From NCBI GenBank assembly GCA_963704875.1, contig CAVPIA010000003.1:1-64000 (forward strand): a stretch of 64,000 bases of DNA. Direction: 5' to 3'. A program made the position numbers and the translations under genes. Below the pieces are notes generated by a model. The model worked only from the letters and a program-made list of their open reading frames with translations. It was not told where the DNA came from and searched no databases. Below are positions 54,119-64,000 of this stretch, in pieces (positions within the stretch are counted from its first letter, which is position 1; every line of letters starts with the position of its first letter). The stretch comes from CAMYOC01 sp963704875 (lineage in GTDB: Bacteria > Pseudomonadota > Gammaproteobacteria > Steroidobacterales > XN24).

Positions 54119-56888
54119 CTAGAGGGATCCAATTGCCGCGACTGAAATCGCCAGATTGTAGAGAATCGTCGTCGACGTACGCCAAAGCGCCAGACTCGGC
54201 ATCCTGTCCACATCTAGCGGAACAACAATCGTGTCGCCGGGCCCGATTCCTGCATTGGCCTGTTTCCGGAACCACTTGCTGCCTCCACTGCCGGCCAGAA
54301 CCGAACCATCAGCCCTGACCACATAGATTCGTTTCTTGTCCGCGTTGACCGTCAGACCACCGCTCAGGGATATGTAGTCGTCCCGGTCAAGACCTGGCTG
54401 GAACAAGTGGGAGGTTGAATACTGCACCTCTCCCAACACCGTCACCTCCTGAGTCTGACCCGGAATGATCAGGACATCGCCGTCTTTGAGGACGAGATCG
54501 TGCGCATCACTCTTGTGTTCGAGCAAAGCAGGCAGGTTGATGACCAGTCGGCCAACCGGCTCCGCATTTCTCATCTGCGAGAACAGTGACTGGCCAAGGC
54601 TCATGGATTGGCCGATATTCGCGTCTTCGAACCTGGCGGCCTGGAGTCCGATTGTCGCCAGATCGGACTCAATCCGGTCGGCCAGACGATTCAGCTGCTG
54701 ACGCTCGCTTTCCTTAAGTTCCTCCCGCAGAAATACGCTGCCCTGCGGAAACGCAAACTCAGTCAGTCCACCAGCACGGTTCAGCACCGATAACAGGGTT
54801 TCGCCCTGCGTGATCGCGAACTTGCCCGGGAAATTGACCTCGCCCATTGATCTCCACCGACCATTGCTCGCGCCACAGTGGCGTCTCCTTGATGTTGAGC
54901 ACATCGTAGGGCGCCAACTCGATGTCCGCTGCTGTGTCCCCTGCCAGCACCGCCACCAGGTCGATGTCGAGTAACTCACTGCTACGCCGGTTGTCCTGCC
55001 CAACTTCGTAGCGGACCAGCTCAGCCTGGAATCCGTAAGCGGAATCCGTCAGGTAAGCCCCGCCCTGACGAGATCGCTCACCCGCATGCCAGTCTCAAGC
55101 GGATAGTTGCCCGGTGCTCTGACCTGTCCGGAGATTGCAACCTCTCGCGCAGGTTGACCATAAAGCGATTGCAGCCGCAGTTCCTCGAGGATTGGATCGA
55201 TCTGTTTTTGGCGACCGGTCTCAAGATCGAACACAAACACCTCATCGCGCTCGTGGAGCATCACATCCTGCTCAGTACCCTTTTCGATCAGCGCCCGCCC
55301 AAGGTCTGCTGAGAGAACATCAATCGGACCACCGGGCTCAGCCTCGCGGCGTATCAACAGATAACGTCGGTCGGCTTGAGGCTTGAGCATGTCGACCGAC
55401 GGGATCAGATCAGAAAGGCGCATGTTCTGGCGCCATTGATAGGTGCCCGGCCGGTAGACATGCCCGCTGAGTCGTACGCTGTCCGAATAGCGGTCGAGTA
55501 CGGGATCGACCTGGATAATATCCCCGTCCATGATCCGGGTCGCACGGTCCGCGGGATCGGTCAGATCCAGGGTCAGCACCACTCTTTCAGCGCTGGCGGA
55601 TATGCGTTCAAGTCTGGCCTGGCCTTGATAACCAATCGGTGTCAGACCGCCAGCCAGATCCAGGGCTTGCGCCACCGTGGTCTCGCCATGCAGCTCATAA
55701 ATAGCCGGTCGTTTGACTTCGCCGGCGACACCAACGGTATCACCCACGGGCGGCACAAAGATAACGTCCCCGGGCTGCAGTCGGATGTCGTCACTGGTAT
55801 CACCTTGCAGCAGCAGATCGTAGCCATCGATCCGTTTTACGGTTTGACCGCCACGCTTGATCTTGATGTCGCGGAGACTGCCTCCCTCTGCCACGCCGCC
55901 GCCGATAAACAACGCGTTGGTCACCGTGGACAAACTGCTGACGGTGTAGGAACCGGGCCGGTTCACATCACCCAGCACAAACACTCGCATGGATCTCAGT
56001 TCACCCATGGTGATGCTTGAACGCACGCCGATCATCTGCTCCCTGATTCGGGACTCGATGACCTCCTTCATCTCGCTGAATTCGAGTCCGGCCACCGAGA
56101 TCGGCCCGATCTCGGGAAAATTGAGTATCCCGTCGCGGGTCACCGGCAACTCATATTGTGCATTCACATTGCCGAACAGCTGCACGCTGACCACATCGCC
56201 CGGGCCCGACCACGTAGTCCTGAGGCACCGGCACATCGGTAGGCGGCTGGAAGGACACCGCGCGACCCTTGAACATCAGATAGCCAAATGGCTCCAGCGC
56301 ATCGGGCCCGGTTTTCTCCAGCGGCAGGTAGGTCAGCGTGGCTTCGTAGATATCGAGACCATCCTCGGCGAGGATGCGTTTCGCCGCCTCCTCAGCGGTC
56401 AGGCCGCCCAGAGGAATACTGGCGACACCCGGAAGGTTGAGGATTGCCTGTGCGTCCAGCTGAAAGGTATTGCTGCCTTCCAGTTCCGCGAGCCAGCGGT
56501 CTTCTTCGAGCAAAAGACGCGTGGCCAATTGCTCTTCCGGTGTCAGCTCTTCCGGCAACATCAGGGTCAGGACAATGCTGCTCTCCGGCCCGAGACGCGG
56601 CTCCTCATCTTCAAGATCGGCCTTGCCCTCTTCGGGCAAAGGATATTCAGGAGGAATCTCTTCCTGATCCTGGTTGAGCGCTCGCTGTCCGGAGGTTGTC
56701 TGACCGGGTTTGATGCCCATGGAGCGCATCAGCGCCTCGCGCTCGCTGGGCGACAGCTGCTGCAGCATGCGCATTTGTTCCTGGGTCAGCTGCTGTGCTT
56801 CAACGGGAGTCAGCAGCGCAGACAAGCCAAGAAAGAGTGCCAGTCCCAGTGCAGTTATGGCGCTGCCACGTTTGGTGATCTTCGACAT
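54119..56888 (-). CDS. Large SLBB-domain polysaccharide export protein, three frameshifts
   Basis: The joined frames give about 923 residues. ATG 56886-56888 begins a signal peptide (SAITALGLALFLGLSALLTPVEAQ), followed by a Gln/Glu/Pro-rich region (QEQMRMLQQLSPSEREALM). A Poly_export domain (QDYVVGPG/DVVSVQLFGNVNAQYE) and a series of SLBB domains (VFVLGDVNRPGSYTV, VGVAGEVKRPAIYEL, VRLSGHVYRPGTYQW, VAISGQVRAPGNYPL) follow. It ends with a hydrophobic segment (WRTSTTILYNLAISVAAIG). Such proteins form or attach to the outer-membrane export channel. Frames change near 56204, 55066 and 54848, each at a run of three to five G. It is the Wza-like component of this locus. Confidence 0.85.
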
Positions 56889-57173
56889 CAATCTCTCAGG
56901 TTCGAATGTTGTTTGAGCTCGACGCGGCGTTTGTGGACAACCATGGCGGCTCCCAATAGCGACCGCGATCCAAAAACCCGCGGCAATCAATCAAGCGCGG
57001 CATTGTACCGTTTCCCGAAACCCATGGCGTGGCTGTCCCGGATAATACTGTCTGGCTCCGAAGTGGCCACTTTGCATGCTCGGTCTACTCATGCTCGATC
57101 CAGGCATCTCCGCGATTCGGTCCGGCGAATCCTGCCAGTGTCCGCCGTATCACTGAGCGACACTCAGCGTCAC

Positions 57174-58716
57174 TCAGTGTCCCTGAGGATCCCACGTCCA
57201 CTGTAGGAAACCCTGAAAATCATCATCTGTGGATCCCGTGACCTTGTTATCCGAATGCTGGAAGCCAACGCCAGCCGATATCCAGCCCAGGTTCAAATCC
57301 CGCCACCGCAGACCTCGCCGATGCGACAACTGCGCCCCCCAGGTCTCAGTTTCAAACTGTGCGGCCCAATTGATCGCGTCGTAGCCCTGGCCATCCCCGT
57401 CCTGATTGAGCTTTTGCCAACGTACCAACGCGTTCCAGGACTTGTCCGCGCTCTCCACCAGACTCAGACCCGCTGATACGACCAGGCTGTCGCCATCGGC
57501 GGCGGCGCCGATGGGCCGCCCGTCGTAACGATAGCCTGACTGATAGGTACCGTGGTTGTAGGCAAGATTGTATGCCGGGTCGCTTTCCCAGAACTCGGCC
57601 AGCGTATCGCTGACCTCGAAGTGGGCGGTGTAGGAGCCTGAGATCCAGCGGGTGTTCAACTCGCCCCACCACTCAAAGCCCGCCTGGCCAAACCATTGCG
57701 ACGGCAGGTTGTTGGTCTCGTCATTGGCCACCCACTGGCTATAAATGGCCCAGGGCCCGGTGCCCCACGGAGAGGCCCAGCGGAAATCGATCGCGGCGAG
57801 CTGGTTGCTCGGGATCGTTGCCAGGAGTGATGTCACCCTCGCCCGTGTTGTCGTTGGCGACAATGATGTCCCAGACCGCATCGGCGTCACACGGTCGCCC
57901 CGATCCGCACCAGATCGCGGACCGGGTCAGGCCGATCTCGAGATCCTGGATGGGCCGGAAACCGACCCGAAAGGCCAGCAACCTTGCGTTGGGTACCGCC
58001 CGGTCGTTACCGAGGAACCCCCAGAACAGCGAGTAGTTCCATGGCCCTATCCAGCTCAACCACTTGGTTTCAAACGCTTTTGCGACATTACGCTCGAGCC
58101 CGAAGCCACCGATGGCGTGCGGGACGCTGGAGTAGATCAGCGTGTTGTCCCAACTCGGCCCCCACCAGCGGTCGATGGCGCCTGCCGACAATATCTGATT
58201 CCCGAGTGACACCGCGGCATACGATCCATCCCAACGCCAGTTCTGATCGTCGGGTTCCGGATTTGAGGTGTAACCGGTCTGAACCCGGACCGCAAAGCGG
58301 TCGCCCATCCAGGACGCGCCAGCCCGAATCTCCGATTCTTCCCGCGGCGTGTCTTCAAACGTACGCAGCCAGAAATTGTCTGTGCGCGCGTTCACCTTGG
58401 CATTGGGCTGGAGTCCGGACAGCGACTTGTTGCTGCGAATCCGGTCGCGCAGACGCACAAAGGCGGCTCTTTGGGGTCCAGACAAATCATCAATCTGCGC
58501 TGGCTTCGCCTCCGACACGTCCGCATCCAGCGTGGCCCAGGTCAGAGGCCAGGTGGTCACCGGGGAACGAATAATGCCGGCGTCAGCCAGCATCTGGACA
58601 TCATGCCGCAGAATCAGATCGCCGGGCGGCGCCCACGGATCAGCGACGGCTCCCCACGATAACAACAGACCCGCGGCCAGACTCAATCCCCACCGCAGCG
58701 CGCCGTACCCGCCCAT
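57174..58716 (-). CDS. wzi: Wzi-like capsule assembly outer-membrane protein, frameshifted
   Basis: The joined frames give about 513 residues. ATG 58716 starts a signal peptide (ALRWGLSLAAGLLLSWGAVA) behind AGGG. The mature part shows the Cap_assemb_Wzi pattern: DVQMLADAGII, AIDRWWGPSWDNTLIYSS, IGPWNYSLFWGFLGNDRAVP, and a beta-strand-rich C-terminal half ending DDDFQGFLQWTWDPQGH. Wzi is a beta-barrel lectin that anchors capsule at the cell surface. The frame breaks near 57812, where an extra C in GATCCCGAGC (minus strand) splits GNDP/SNQLAAIDF. It follows the SLBB gene region on the same strand. Confidence 0.83.
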
Positions 58717-59005
58717 AGATCGCCCTGCTCCCGGATTTGACCGCAAGCAGGTTCTGGTTTCTTTCATGCATTTCCCCGTATGCCGGCCGGCCGGGCCCTG
58801 TGACCGACAGGCCCAAAGGTCCCGGGGCATCCCCGAAGCCAAGCATAATAAGGAGGCCGGGCGCCGAAACGCAACCAGACCCGGCGGCATTCCCGGGCAC
58901 GGGGGCCGCGCGAACACCGGGCCATCCGGTGTTGATCGTTATCCGGGCCGCCGCGTGGGCGCCTTGCCGAATGGGTGATTGGCAGCTGGACCGGCTCGAA
59001 TCGCT

Positions 59006-60586
59006 CTAGCTGCCGGTCTCCATCTCCCTGGCCAGCTTTTTGCCCAGCTCCACCCCCCACTGGTCAAACGAGTTCACACCCCAGATCGCGCCCTCCACAA
59101 ACACCTTGTGTTCATACAGCGCAACCAGTTTGCCCAGGGTGGCTGGATCCAGGCGCCGGAACCGGATCAGATTGCTCGGTCGGTTGCCGGGGTGGACTTT
59201 GTGGGGCGTCAGACGGCGGATTTCCGCCTTTGGCAGGCCCCTGGATTCGAGATCGGCCCTGACTTCATCTGCGGTCTGACCAAAGGCCAGCGCCTGCGCC
59301 TGGGCCTGCATATTGATCAGCGCCAATCGGTGCTGGTCCTGGAAACGGCTGGAGCCCCGGTCTGGCGCGATGAAATCCACGGGCACCACCCGGGTGCCCT
59401 GATGCAACAGCTGATAGAAGGAATGTTGCGCGTTGTTGCCGGCCTCGCCCCAGATGATGGTGCCGGTCGGCACGTCGACCGGTTGCCGTCGCGCCGGACC
59501 CTTTTGCCGTTACTCTCCATGTGCATCTGCTGCAAAAACGCCGGGAAGCGGCCAAGACGCGCGTCATAGGGAAGAACCGCCTGAGTTTCGGCGCCGAGAA
59601 AATCGTTGTTCCAGATGGCCAGCAACGCGAGCAGAACCGGCAGGTTGGCGTCCAGCGATGCCGACAGGAAGTGCCGGTCCATCGCCCGACCGCCGGCCAG
59701 GAACGCGCGGAAGTTGTCCATACCGATACCCAGCGCTACCGACAAACCCACCGCCGACCAGATCGAGTAGCGGCCACCGACCCAGTCCCAGAAGCCGAAC
59801 CGATAATCAGGATGGATACCGAATTCATCCATCGCGGCGTGGTTGGTCGAGACCGCGGCGAAATTCCGTCCCACGGCGGCTTCGCCTAGTTGCTCTACCA
59901 GCCAGTCACGCGCGGCAAGTGCGTTGGTCAGTGTCTCCTGGGTGGTGAAGGTCTTGGAGCAGATGACGAACAACGTGCTGCGCGGGTCCACCTCATCGAG
60001 CACATCGGCTAATTGTGTGCCATCGATATTCGATACCGTATGCACGCGCATGCCTGGCTGTCGATGGTGATGCAAGGCTTTGAGCGCCATCTCGATACCG
60101 AGATCTGAACCTCCGATACCGATATTGACCACGTCGGTGAATGGCCGGCGGCTGCCGTGACCACGGATCTCGCCGGCGTGGACGGCAGTCAACAAACTCC
60201 GCCATCGCGTCAAGCACCGCATGCACATCTTTTGTGCAGTTTTGGGCGCCGTCGTGAAATCGATCGCGCCGGGCCGCCCGCAACGCTACATGGAGCACGG
60301 CCCGGTCTTCAGTGTTGTTGATGTGTTCGCCGGCGAACATGCGCGCGCGGAAATCTTCCACGCCGGCCTCGCGCGCCAGCGAATTAAGCAGGCGCAGGGT
60401 TTGTGTAGTGACCCGCTGCCGGGAGAAATCCAGACGAATGCCCGCCGAGTCGATCACGAAATGCTTGCCGCGCGCAGGATCGCTGGCGAACAGATCGCGC
60501 AAATGCACCGGCGCGATCTTCTTCTGATGCGCCTTGAGCGCGCTCCAGGCCGCCAGATCGGCAGCCGGCCGGGTCGTGTTGTTCAC
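59006..60586 (-). CDS. pgi: Glucose-6-phosphate isomerase, two frameshifts
   Basis: Pgi interconverts glucose-6-phosphate and fructose-6-phosphate. The joined frames give about 526 residues with the signatures VNIGIGGSDLG, FGFWDWVGGRYSIWSAVGL, TGTIIWGEAGNNAQHSFYQL and HKVFVEGAIWGVNSFDQWGVELGK. I chose GTG 60586 with a GGGGA sequence upstream. Frames change near 60195 and near 59482, where GGCAACCGGTCGAC seems to lack one C. Capsule loci of Acinetobacter type often carry pgi/gpi next to ugd and an epimerase, as here, so it probably balances sugar-phosphate supply. Confidence 0.88.
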
Positions 60587-60654
60587 CGCGTCTGTTCCCC
60601 CGAACTCGCCGAAAAAACCAACCCTGATGCTGACTCGGGCCAGCTGAGGCTGAC

Positions 60655-61672
60655 TCAAACTGTCTTTGCGCCCTCGTACTGCATAAACCAGTCGACAAAG
60701 CGTTTCACGCCCTCTTCTACCGGTGTTACCGGCCGGTAGCCCACGTCGCGGACCAGATCTTCCACATCGGCCCAGGTATCGGGCACATCCCCGGCCTGCA
60801 GCGGCAGCAGATTTTTTTCCGCTTCGCGGCCCAGGTATTGCTCAAGCAAGCCGATATAAGTCATCAGCTCCACTGGCCGGCTGTTGCCAATATTGTAGAG
60901 CCGGTATGGCGCGCGGCTGGTGCCCGGGTCCGGTTTGTCGCTATCCCAGTCCGGGTTGGGTTCGGCGGTGTGATCCATTACATGAACAATACCGCCGACG
61001 ATGTCGTCGATATAGGTGAAATCGCGCTTGTGATTGCCGTAGTTGAAGACGTCGATCGGTTTGCCGGCCAGGATCGCCTTGGCAAACAGGAACAGCGCCA
61101 TATCCGGCCGGCCCCAGGGCCCATAGACGGTGAAGAATCGCAGCCCGGTGGTCGGCAGACCGTAAAGCTCGGAATACGTATGCGACATCAGCTCATTGGC
61201 CTTCTTTGTCGCGCCATAGAAGGACAAGGGATGATCGACGTTCTGGTGCACCGAGAACGGCATATGGGTATTGGCGCCATACACCGAACTGGTTGACGCA
61301 TAGACCAGATGCTCGACCTCGTTGTGCCGGCAACCCTCGAGCACGTTGGCGTGACCGACAACGTTGCTGTCGACATAGGCCAGCGGGTTCTCGATCGAAT
61401 ACCGCACCCCCGCCTGCGCGCCCAGATGCACCACCCGGTCAAATTTCTCCTCGGAGAAAAGCGCCGGCATGCCTTGCGCGGTCAGCGAGATCCAGCTTGA
61501 CGAATTTCCAGTTCGGCTTTTCTTCGAATTGGGCGATCCGCGCCAGCTTCAGATTGACGTCGTAGTAGTCGTTCAGATTGTCCAATCCGACGACGTCGTC
61601 GCCCCGATCCAGCAGGTGTCTGGCGGTGTGGAAGCCGATAAAACCGGCAGCGCCGGTGACCAGTACTTTCAT
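60655..61672 (-). CDS. NAD-dependent UDP-glucuronate 4-epimerase-like (CapI family), frameshifted
   Basis: The joined frames give about 339 residues. It shows the SDR motif VTGAAGFIGFHTARHLL, DNLNDYYDVNLK, HLGAQAGVRYSIENPLAYVDSN, the catalytic YxxxK as SFYGATKKANELM and FTVYGPWGRPDMALF, all typical of CapI/WbnF/LspL enzymes. These interconvert UDP-GlcA and UDP-GalA and would use the product of ugd. The frame breaks near 61485, where one extra C in GCTGACCGCGCAAGG separates KLDLAD from GMPALFSEEKF. It sits between pgi and the TviB-type dehydrogenase. Confidence 0.88.
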
Positions 61673-61780
61673 GCCTGAACTCTCTTTGTCGACCCGCTGG
61701 CGCCCGAACGCTGCCAGCCTGGTGCTATCGATGCAAAAATCTGACTGTCCCCTGCCGGATCGCGAACCGGCCGGTGATCC

Positions 61781-63058
61781 CTACAGGCGTCCGTCTGTTA
61801 CGCCGGCCGGGAGCACGTATTTGACGTCATACAGAACATGTTCAGGCCGGCCCAGGCGGCGGATCGCATCGACGCCCATGTCCCGGAACTGACGATGCCC
61901 CACGGCCAGGATAATCGCATCGTACTGACCGGCATCCGGCTGCGCCACCATGCTGACCCCGTATTCCTTCTTCGCCTCGTCCTGATCCACCCAGGGGTCA
62001 TGCACATCTACCGTTGCGCCCAGGCTCTCGAGTTCCTGAATCACATCCACGACCCGCGTGTTGCGCAGGTCCGGGCAATCTTCCTTGAACGTCAGCCCCA
62101 GCATCAGGATCCGGCTGCCCGAGACATGAATCCGGCGTCTGAGCATCAGTCGGGAGACCTGCTCCGCAACATAAAGCCCCATGTTGTCGTTGATTCGCCG
62201 CCCGGCAAGGATCATCTCCGGGTTGTAGCCGATCTCCTGACTCTTGTGGGTCAGATAATACGGATCCACACCAATGCAATGCCCGCCCACAAGCCCCGGC
62301 CGGAACGGCAGGAAATTCCACTTGGTCCCCGCGGCGACCAGCACTTCTTCGGTGTCGATGCCCAGCCGGTTAAAGATCAGTGCCAGTTCGTTGATCAGCG
62401 CGATATTGACGTCCCGTTGGGTATTCTCGATCACCTTGGCAGCCTCGGCCACGCGGATCGATGAGGCCTTGTGCGTGCCGGCTCTGATGATGGTCGCATA
62501 TAGCGCATCGACCAGGTCCGCGGCCTCCGGCGTCGAACCGGAGGTGACCTTGACAATAGTTTCCAGACGGTGCTCTTTGTCACCGGGGTTGATCCGCTCC
62601 GGGCTGTAGCCGGCAAAGAAGTCCTGGTTGAATACCAGCCCCGACACCTCCTCGAGGATCGGCACACAGACCTCTTCAGTCGCGCCCGGGTAGACGGTCG
62701 ACTCGTAGATCACGATATCGCCCTTTCCCAGGACCTTGCCAACAGTGCGGCTGGCAGACTCCAGAGGACTCAGATCCGGCCGCTTTGCGCTATCGATCGG
62801 CGTAGGTACGGTGACCACGAACACGTTACAGCTCTTCAGATCTTCAAGCTCAGCGGTGTACTCCAGTTTCACCGCCGCGGCGAGCTCCTCCGGCGAGGTT
62901 TCCAGCGTGTGATCGGTCCCCGCGCGCAGCTCTTCGATGCGCGCGTTATTGATATCAAAACCGACAGTCGGCAGCGTGCGGCCGAAACTGGCGGCCAGCG
63001 GCAGGCCTACATAGCCCAGCCCGATGACGCCGATCCGGGCCTGGTCGAGGTGCAACAT
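61781..63058 (-). CDS. tviB: UDP-N-acetylhexosamine 6-dehydrogenase (TviB/WbpO/WbpA-type)
   Basis: This 425-residue nucleotide-sugar dehydrogenase has VIGLGYVGLPLAASFG, VYESTVYPGATEE, VIENTQRDVNIALINELALI, the catalytic Cys in GLVGGHCIGVDPYYLTHKS and the end HVLYDVKYVLPAGVTDGRL. These are very close to TviB. It oxidises UDP-GlcNAc (or UDP-GalNAc) at C6 to the uronate, the first step to the diacetamido uronate made by WlbA, WbpE, WbpD and WbpI. ATG 63056-63058 is chosen for the family start MLHLDQARIGVIG; the frame is open for 79 codons upstream without support. It is divergent from mrpE, with 263 bases between. Confidence 0.92.
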   Translation of the reverse strand: MLHLDQARIGVIGLGYVGLPLAASFGRTLPTVGFDINNARIEELRAGTDHTLETSPEELAAAVKLEYTAELEDLKSCNVFVVTVPTPIDSAKRPDLSPLESASRTVGKVLGKGDIVIYESTVYPGATEEVCVPILEEVSGLVFNQDFFAGYSPERINPGDKEHRLETIVKVTSGSTPEAADLVDALYATIIRAGTHKASSIRVAEAAKVIENTQRDVNIALINELALIFNRLGIDTEEVLVAAGTKWNFLPFRPGLVGGHCIGVDPYYLTHKSQEIGYNPEMILAGRRINDNMGLYVAEQVSRLMLRRRIHVSGSRILMLGLTFKEDCPDLRNTRVVDVIQELESLGATVDVHDPWVDQDEAKKEYGVSMVAQPDAGQYDAIILAVGHRQFRDMGVDAIRRLGRPEHVLYDVKYVLPAGVTDGRL

Positions 63059-63321
63059 GAATCTCTGTCCTTTTGCGGAAAACTGGAAGGGCCTGCCGCA
63101 GACCGGCTGGTGCCGGCCCGAATGCTCGGCAAAATCCAATTTTAGGGGATTTCCGTGGGCCACTCCATGACGTAGTTCGCACAGTCGCCTCAATGCCGTT
63201 TTTCCCGGGTCGGGCGCTGACGGCGAAATCGTCGTGACCTGGCAACGCCATCTGCTAGTATTGCGGCTCGCAGTATTGCGGTTCGGGCCGAACACGAAGA
63301 ACGAGGGGGTATAGCCGACCC

Positions 63322-63798
63322 GTGAGCCACCATCTGAGTCTTGCCGCGATCCTGATGGCCGTCTGGCTGCTGTTCTCCGGCCACCTGGACCCCTTGTTCC
63401 TGAGCCTTGGCACGATCTCGGTAGTGTGTGCCGTATACATCGGTTATCGCATGGAGGTGGTCGACCAGGAAGGTCACCCGGTGCGAATCACCACCCGCGC
63501 CTTCGCGTTCTTTCCCTGGCTGTTCTGGGAAGTCATCAAGTCGAATATTGACGTGGCCCGGGTCATCCTGTCGCCGACCCTGTCGCTGCAGCCGCAGACC
63601 TTCACTGTGACCGCGGACCAGAAAACTGCGGTCGGCCGCGTGATCTACGCGAACTCCATCACGCTGACACCCGGCACGATCACGATCGATGTGAATGGCA
63701 AAAAGTTCGATGTTCATGCGCTGACACGATTGTCCGCCGACGGGGTCAAGAGCGGCGACATGAATCGCCTGGTATGCCGGATGGAGGGTTCCCGCTGA
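63322..63798 (+). CDS. mrpE: Na+/H+ antiporter subunit E (MrpE/MnhE)
   Basis: This 158-residue membrane subunit of the multi-subunit Mrp-type cation/proton antiporter starts with GTG at 63322. Two or three N-terminal hydrophobic segments (AAILMAVWLLFSGHLDPLFL) are followed by the family core FFPWLFWEVIKSNIDVARVIL, SITLTPGTITIDVNG and a soluble end. Its TGA overlaps the ATG of the next gene by one base, so the mrp operon continues beyond the window. Confidence 0.92.
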   Translation: MSHHLSLAAILMAVWLLFSGHLDPLFLSLGTISVVCAVYIGYRMEVVDQEGHPVRITTRAFAFFPWLFWEVIKSNIDVARVILSPTLSLQPQTFTVTADQKTAVGRVIYANSITLTPGTITIDVNGKKFDVHALTRLSADGVKSGDMNRLVCRMEGSR

Positions 63799-64000
63799 TG
63801 TTCACCGCCGCCGCCGTGGCCGTGCTGATCACGATGGCACTGGCCATTACCCGCGCGATCCTCGGACCGACGGTCTACGACCGTATCGTCGCGGTAAACA
63901 TGTTTGGCACCAAGACCGTGCTTATTATCGCGGTGATCGCGTTTCTCACCGGGCGTTATGACCTGCTGGATATCGCCCTGGTCTACGCCTTGATCAACTT
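63798..64000 (+). CDS. mrpF: Na+/H+ antiporter subunit F (MrpF/MnhF), 3' end outside window
   Basis: The frame from ATG 63798 is open to the window edge. The first 67 residues include ITRAILGPTVYDRIVAVNMF and VIAFLTGRYDLLDIALVYAL, the conserved core of MrpF with three membrane helices. It follows mrpE with a one-base overlap. Mrp systems exchange cytoplasmic Na+ for protons and support growth under saline or alkaline conditions. Confidence 0.92.
   Translation, partial: MFTAAAVAVLITMALAITRAILGPTVYDRIVAVNMFGTKTVLIIAVIAFLTGRYDLLDIALVYALIN

Overview
This 64 kb window is GC-rich chromosomal DNA, most likely from a gammaproteobacterium. The gene set (gltX, a WbpM-type dehydratase, an Acinetobacter/Pseudomonas-style capsule or O-antigen locus, an Mrp Na+/H+ antiporter and a V/A-type ATPase) fits a marine, halophilic or alkaliphilic lineage. 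The species cannot be named from sequence alone.

Layout. (1) 1-5.2 kb is an accessory island: a partial methyltransferase, a short tyrosine recombinase, two unknown genes, a pile of IS3-family remnants, a small XRE regulator, a small unknown gene and a large serine recombinase whose reading frame runs into a tRNA-Glu gene. (2) 5.1-5.5 kb is a duplicated tRNA-Ala/tRNA-Glu array in which one tRNA-Glu copy is truncated. A frameshifted gltX follows. (3) 7-18.4 kb is a membrane and envelope block: a VTT/DedA protein, two beta-lactamase-fold serine hydrolases, a glutamine synthetase-family ligase, a predicted exported glucan-water-dikinase-like protein and, divergent from it, an ATP/ADP-translocase-like carrier with a cadherin-like C-terminal domain, translationally coupled to a TerC protein. 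(4) 18.6-27.1 kb holds tRNA-Val and a nine-gene V/A-type ATPase operon. (5) 27.4-34.5 kb carries sugar-nucleotide and decoration genes: SxtJ-like protein, carbamoyltransferase, phosphomannomutase, ManC and UDP-glucose dehydrogenase. (6) 34.6-63.1 kb is a large surface polysaccharide locus: WbpM/PglF, Wzz, WbpD, WbpE, Wzx, glycosyltransferases, Wzy, a glucuronyl C5-epimerase, WbpI, a decayed IS3 element, a PglE/PglD/PglC-like set, WlbA, an SLBB export protein, Wzi, Pgi, a UDP-glucuronate epimerase and a TviB-type dehydrogenase. (7) The last kilobase starts an mrpE-mrpF operon.

How the genes work together. The window encodes all five steps from UDP-GlcNAc to a 2,3-diacetamido uronic acid (TviB/WbpA-type, WlbA, WbpE, WbpD, WbpI). 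It also encodes a bacillosamine-like route that would feed an initiating phosphoglycosyltransferase (WbpM/PglF, PglE, PglD, PglC). UDP-GlcA and UDP-GalA supply (Ugd, 4-epimerase), GDP-mannose supply (ManB, ManC) and a polymer-level GlcA C5-epimerase are present as well. The predicted product is an acidic, uronate-rich capsule or O-antigen that could contain iduronate.

A striking feature is the uneven distribution of single-base frameshifts. I see none from 7 to 34.5 kb and at least fifteen between 34.6 and 61.7 kb, many at short G or C runs. This could be real decay of the polysaccharide locus or local assembly error. The most interesting possible novelty is the pairing of an apparently exported ATP-dependent dikinase with a nucleotide-carrier-like protein.
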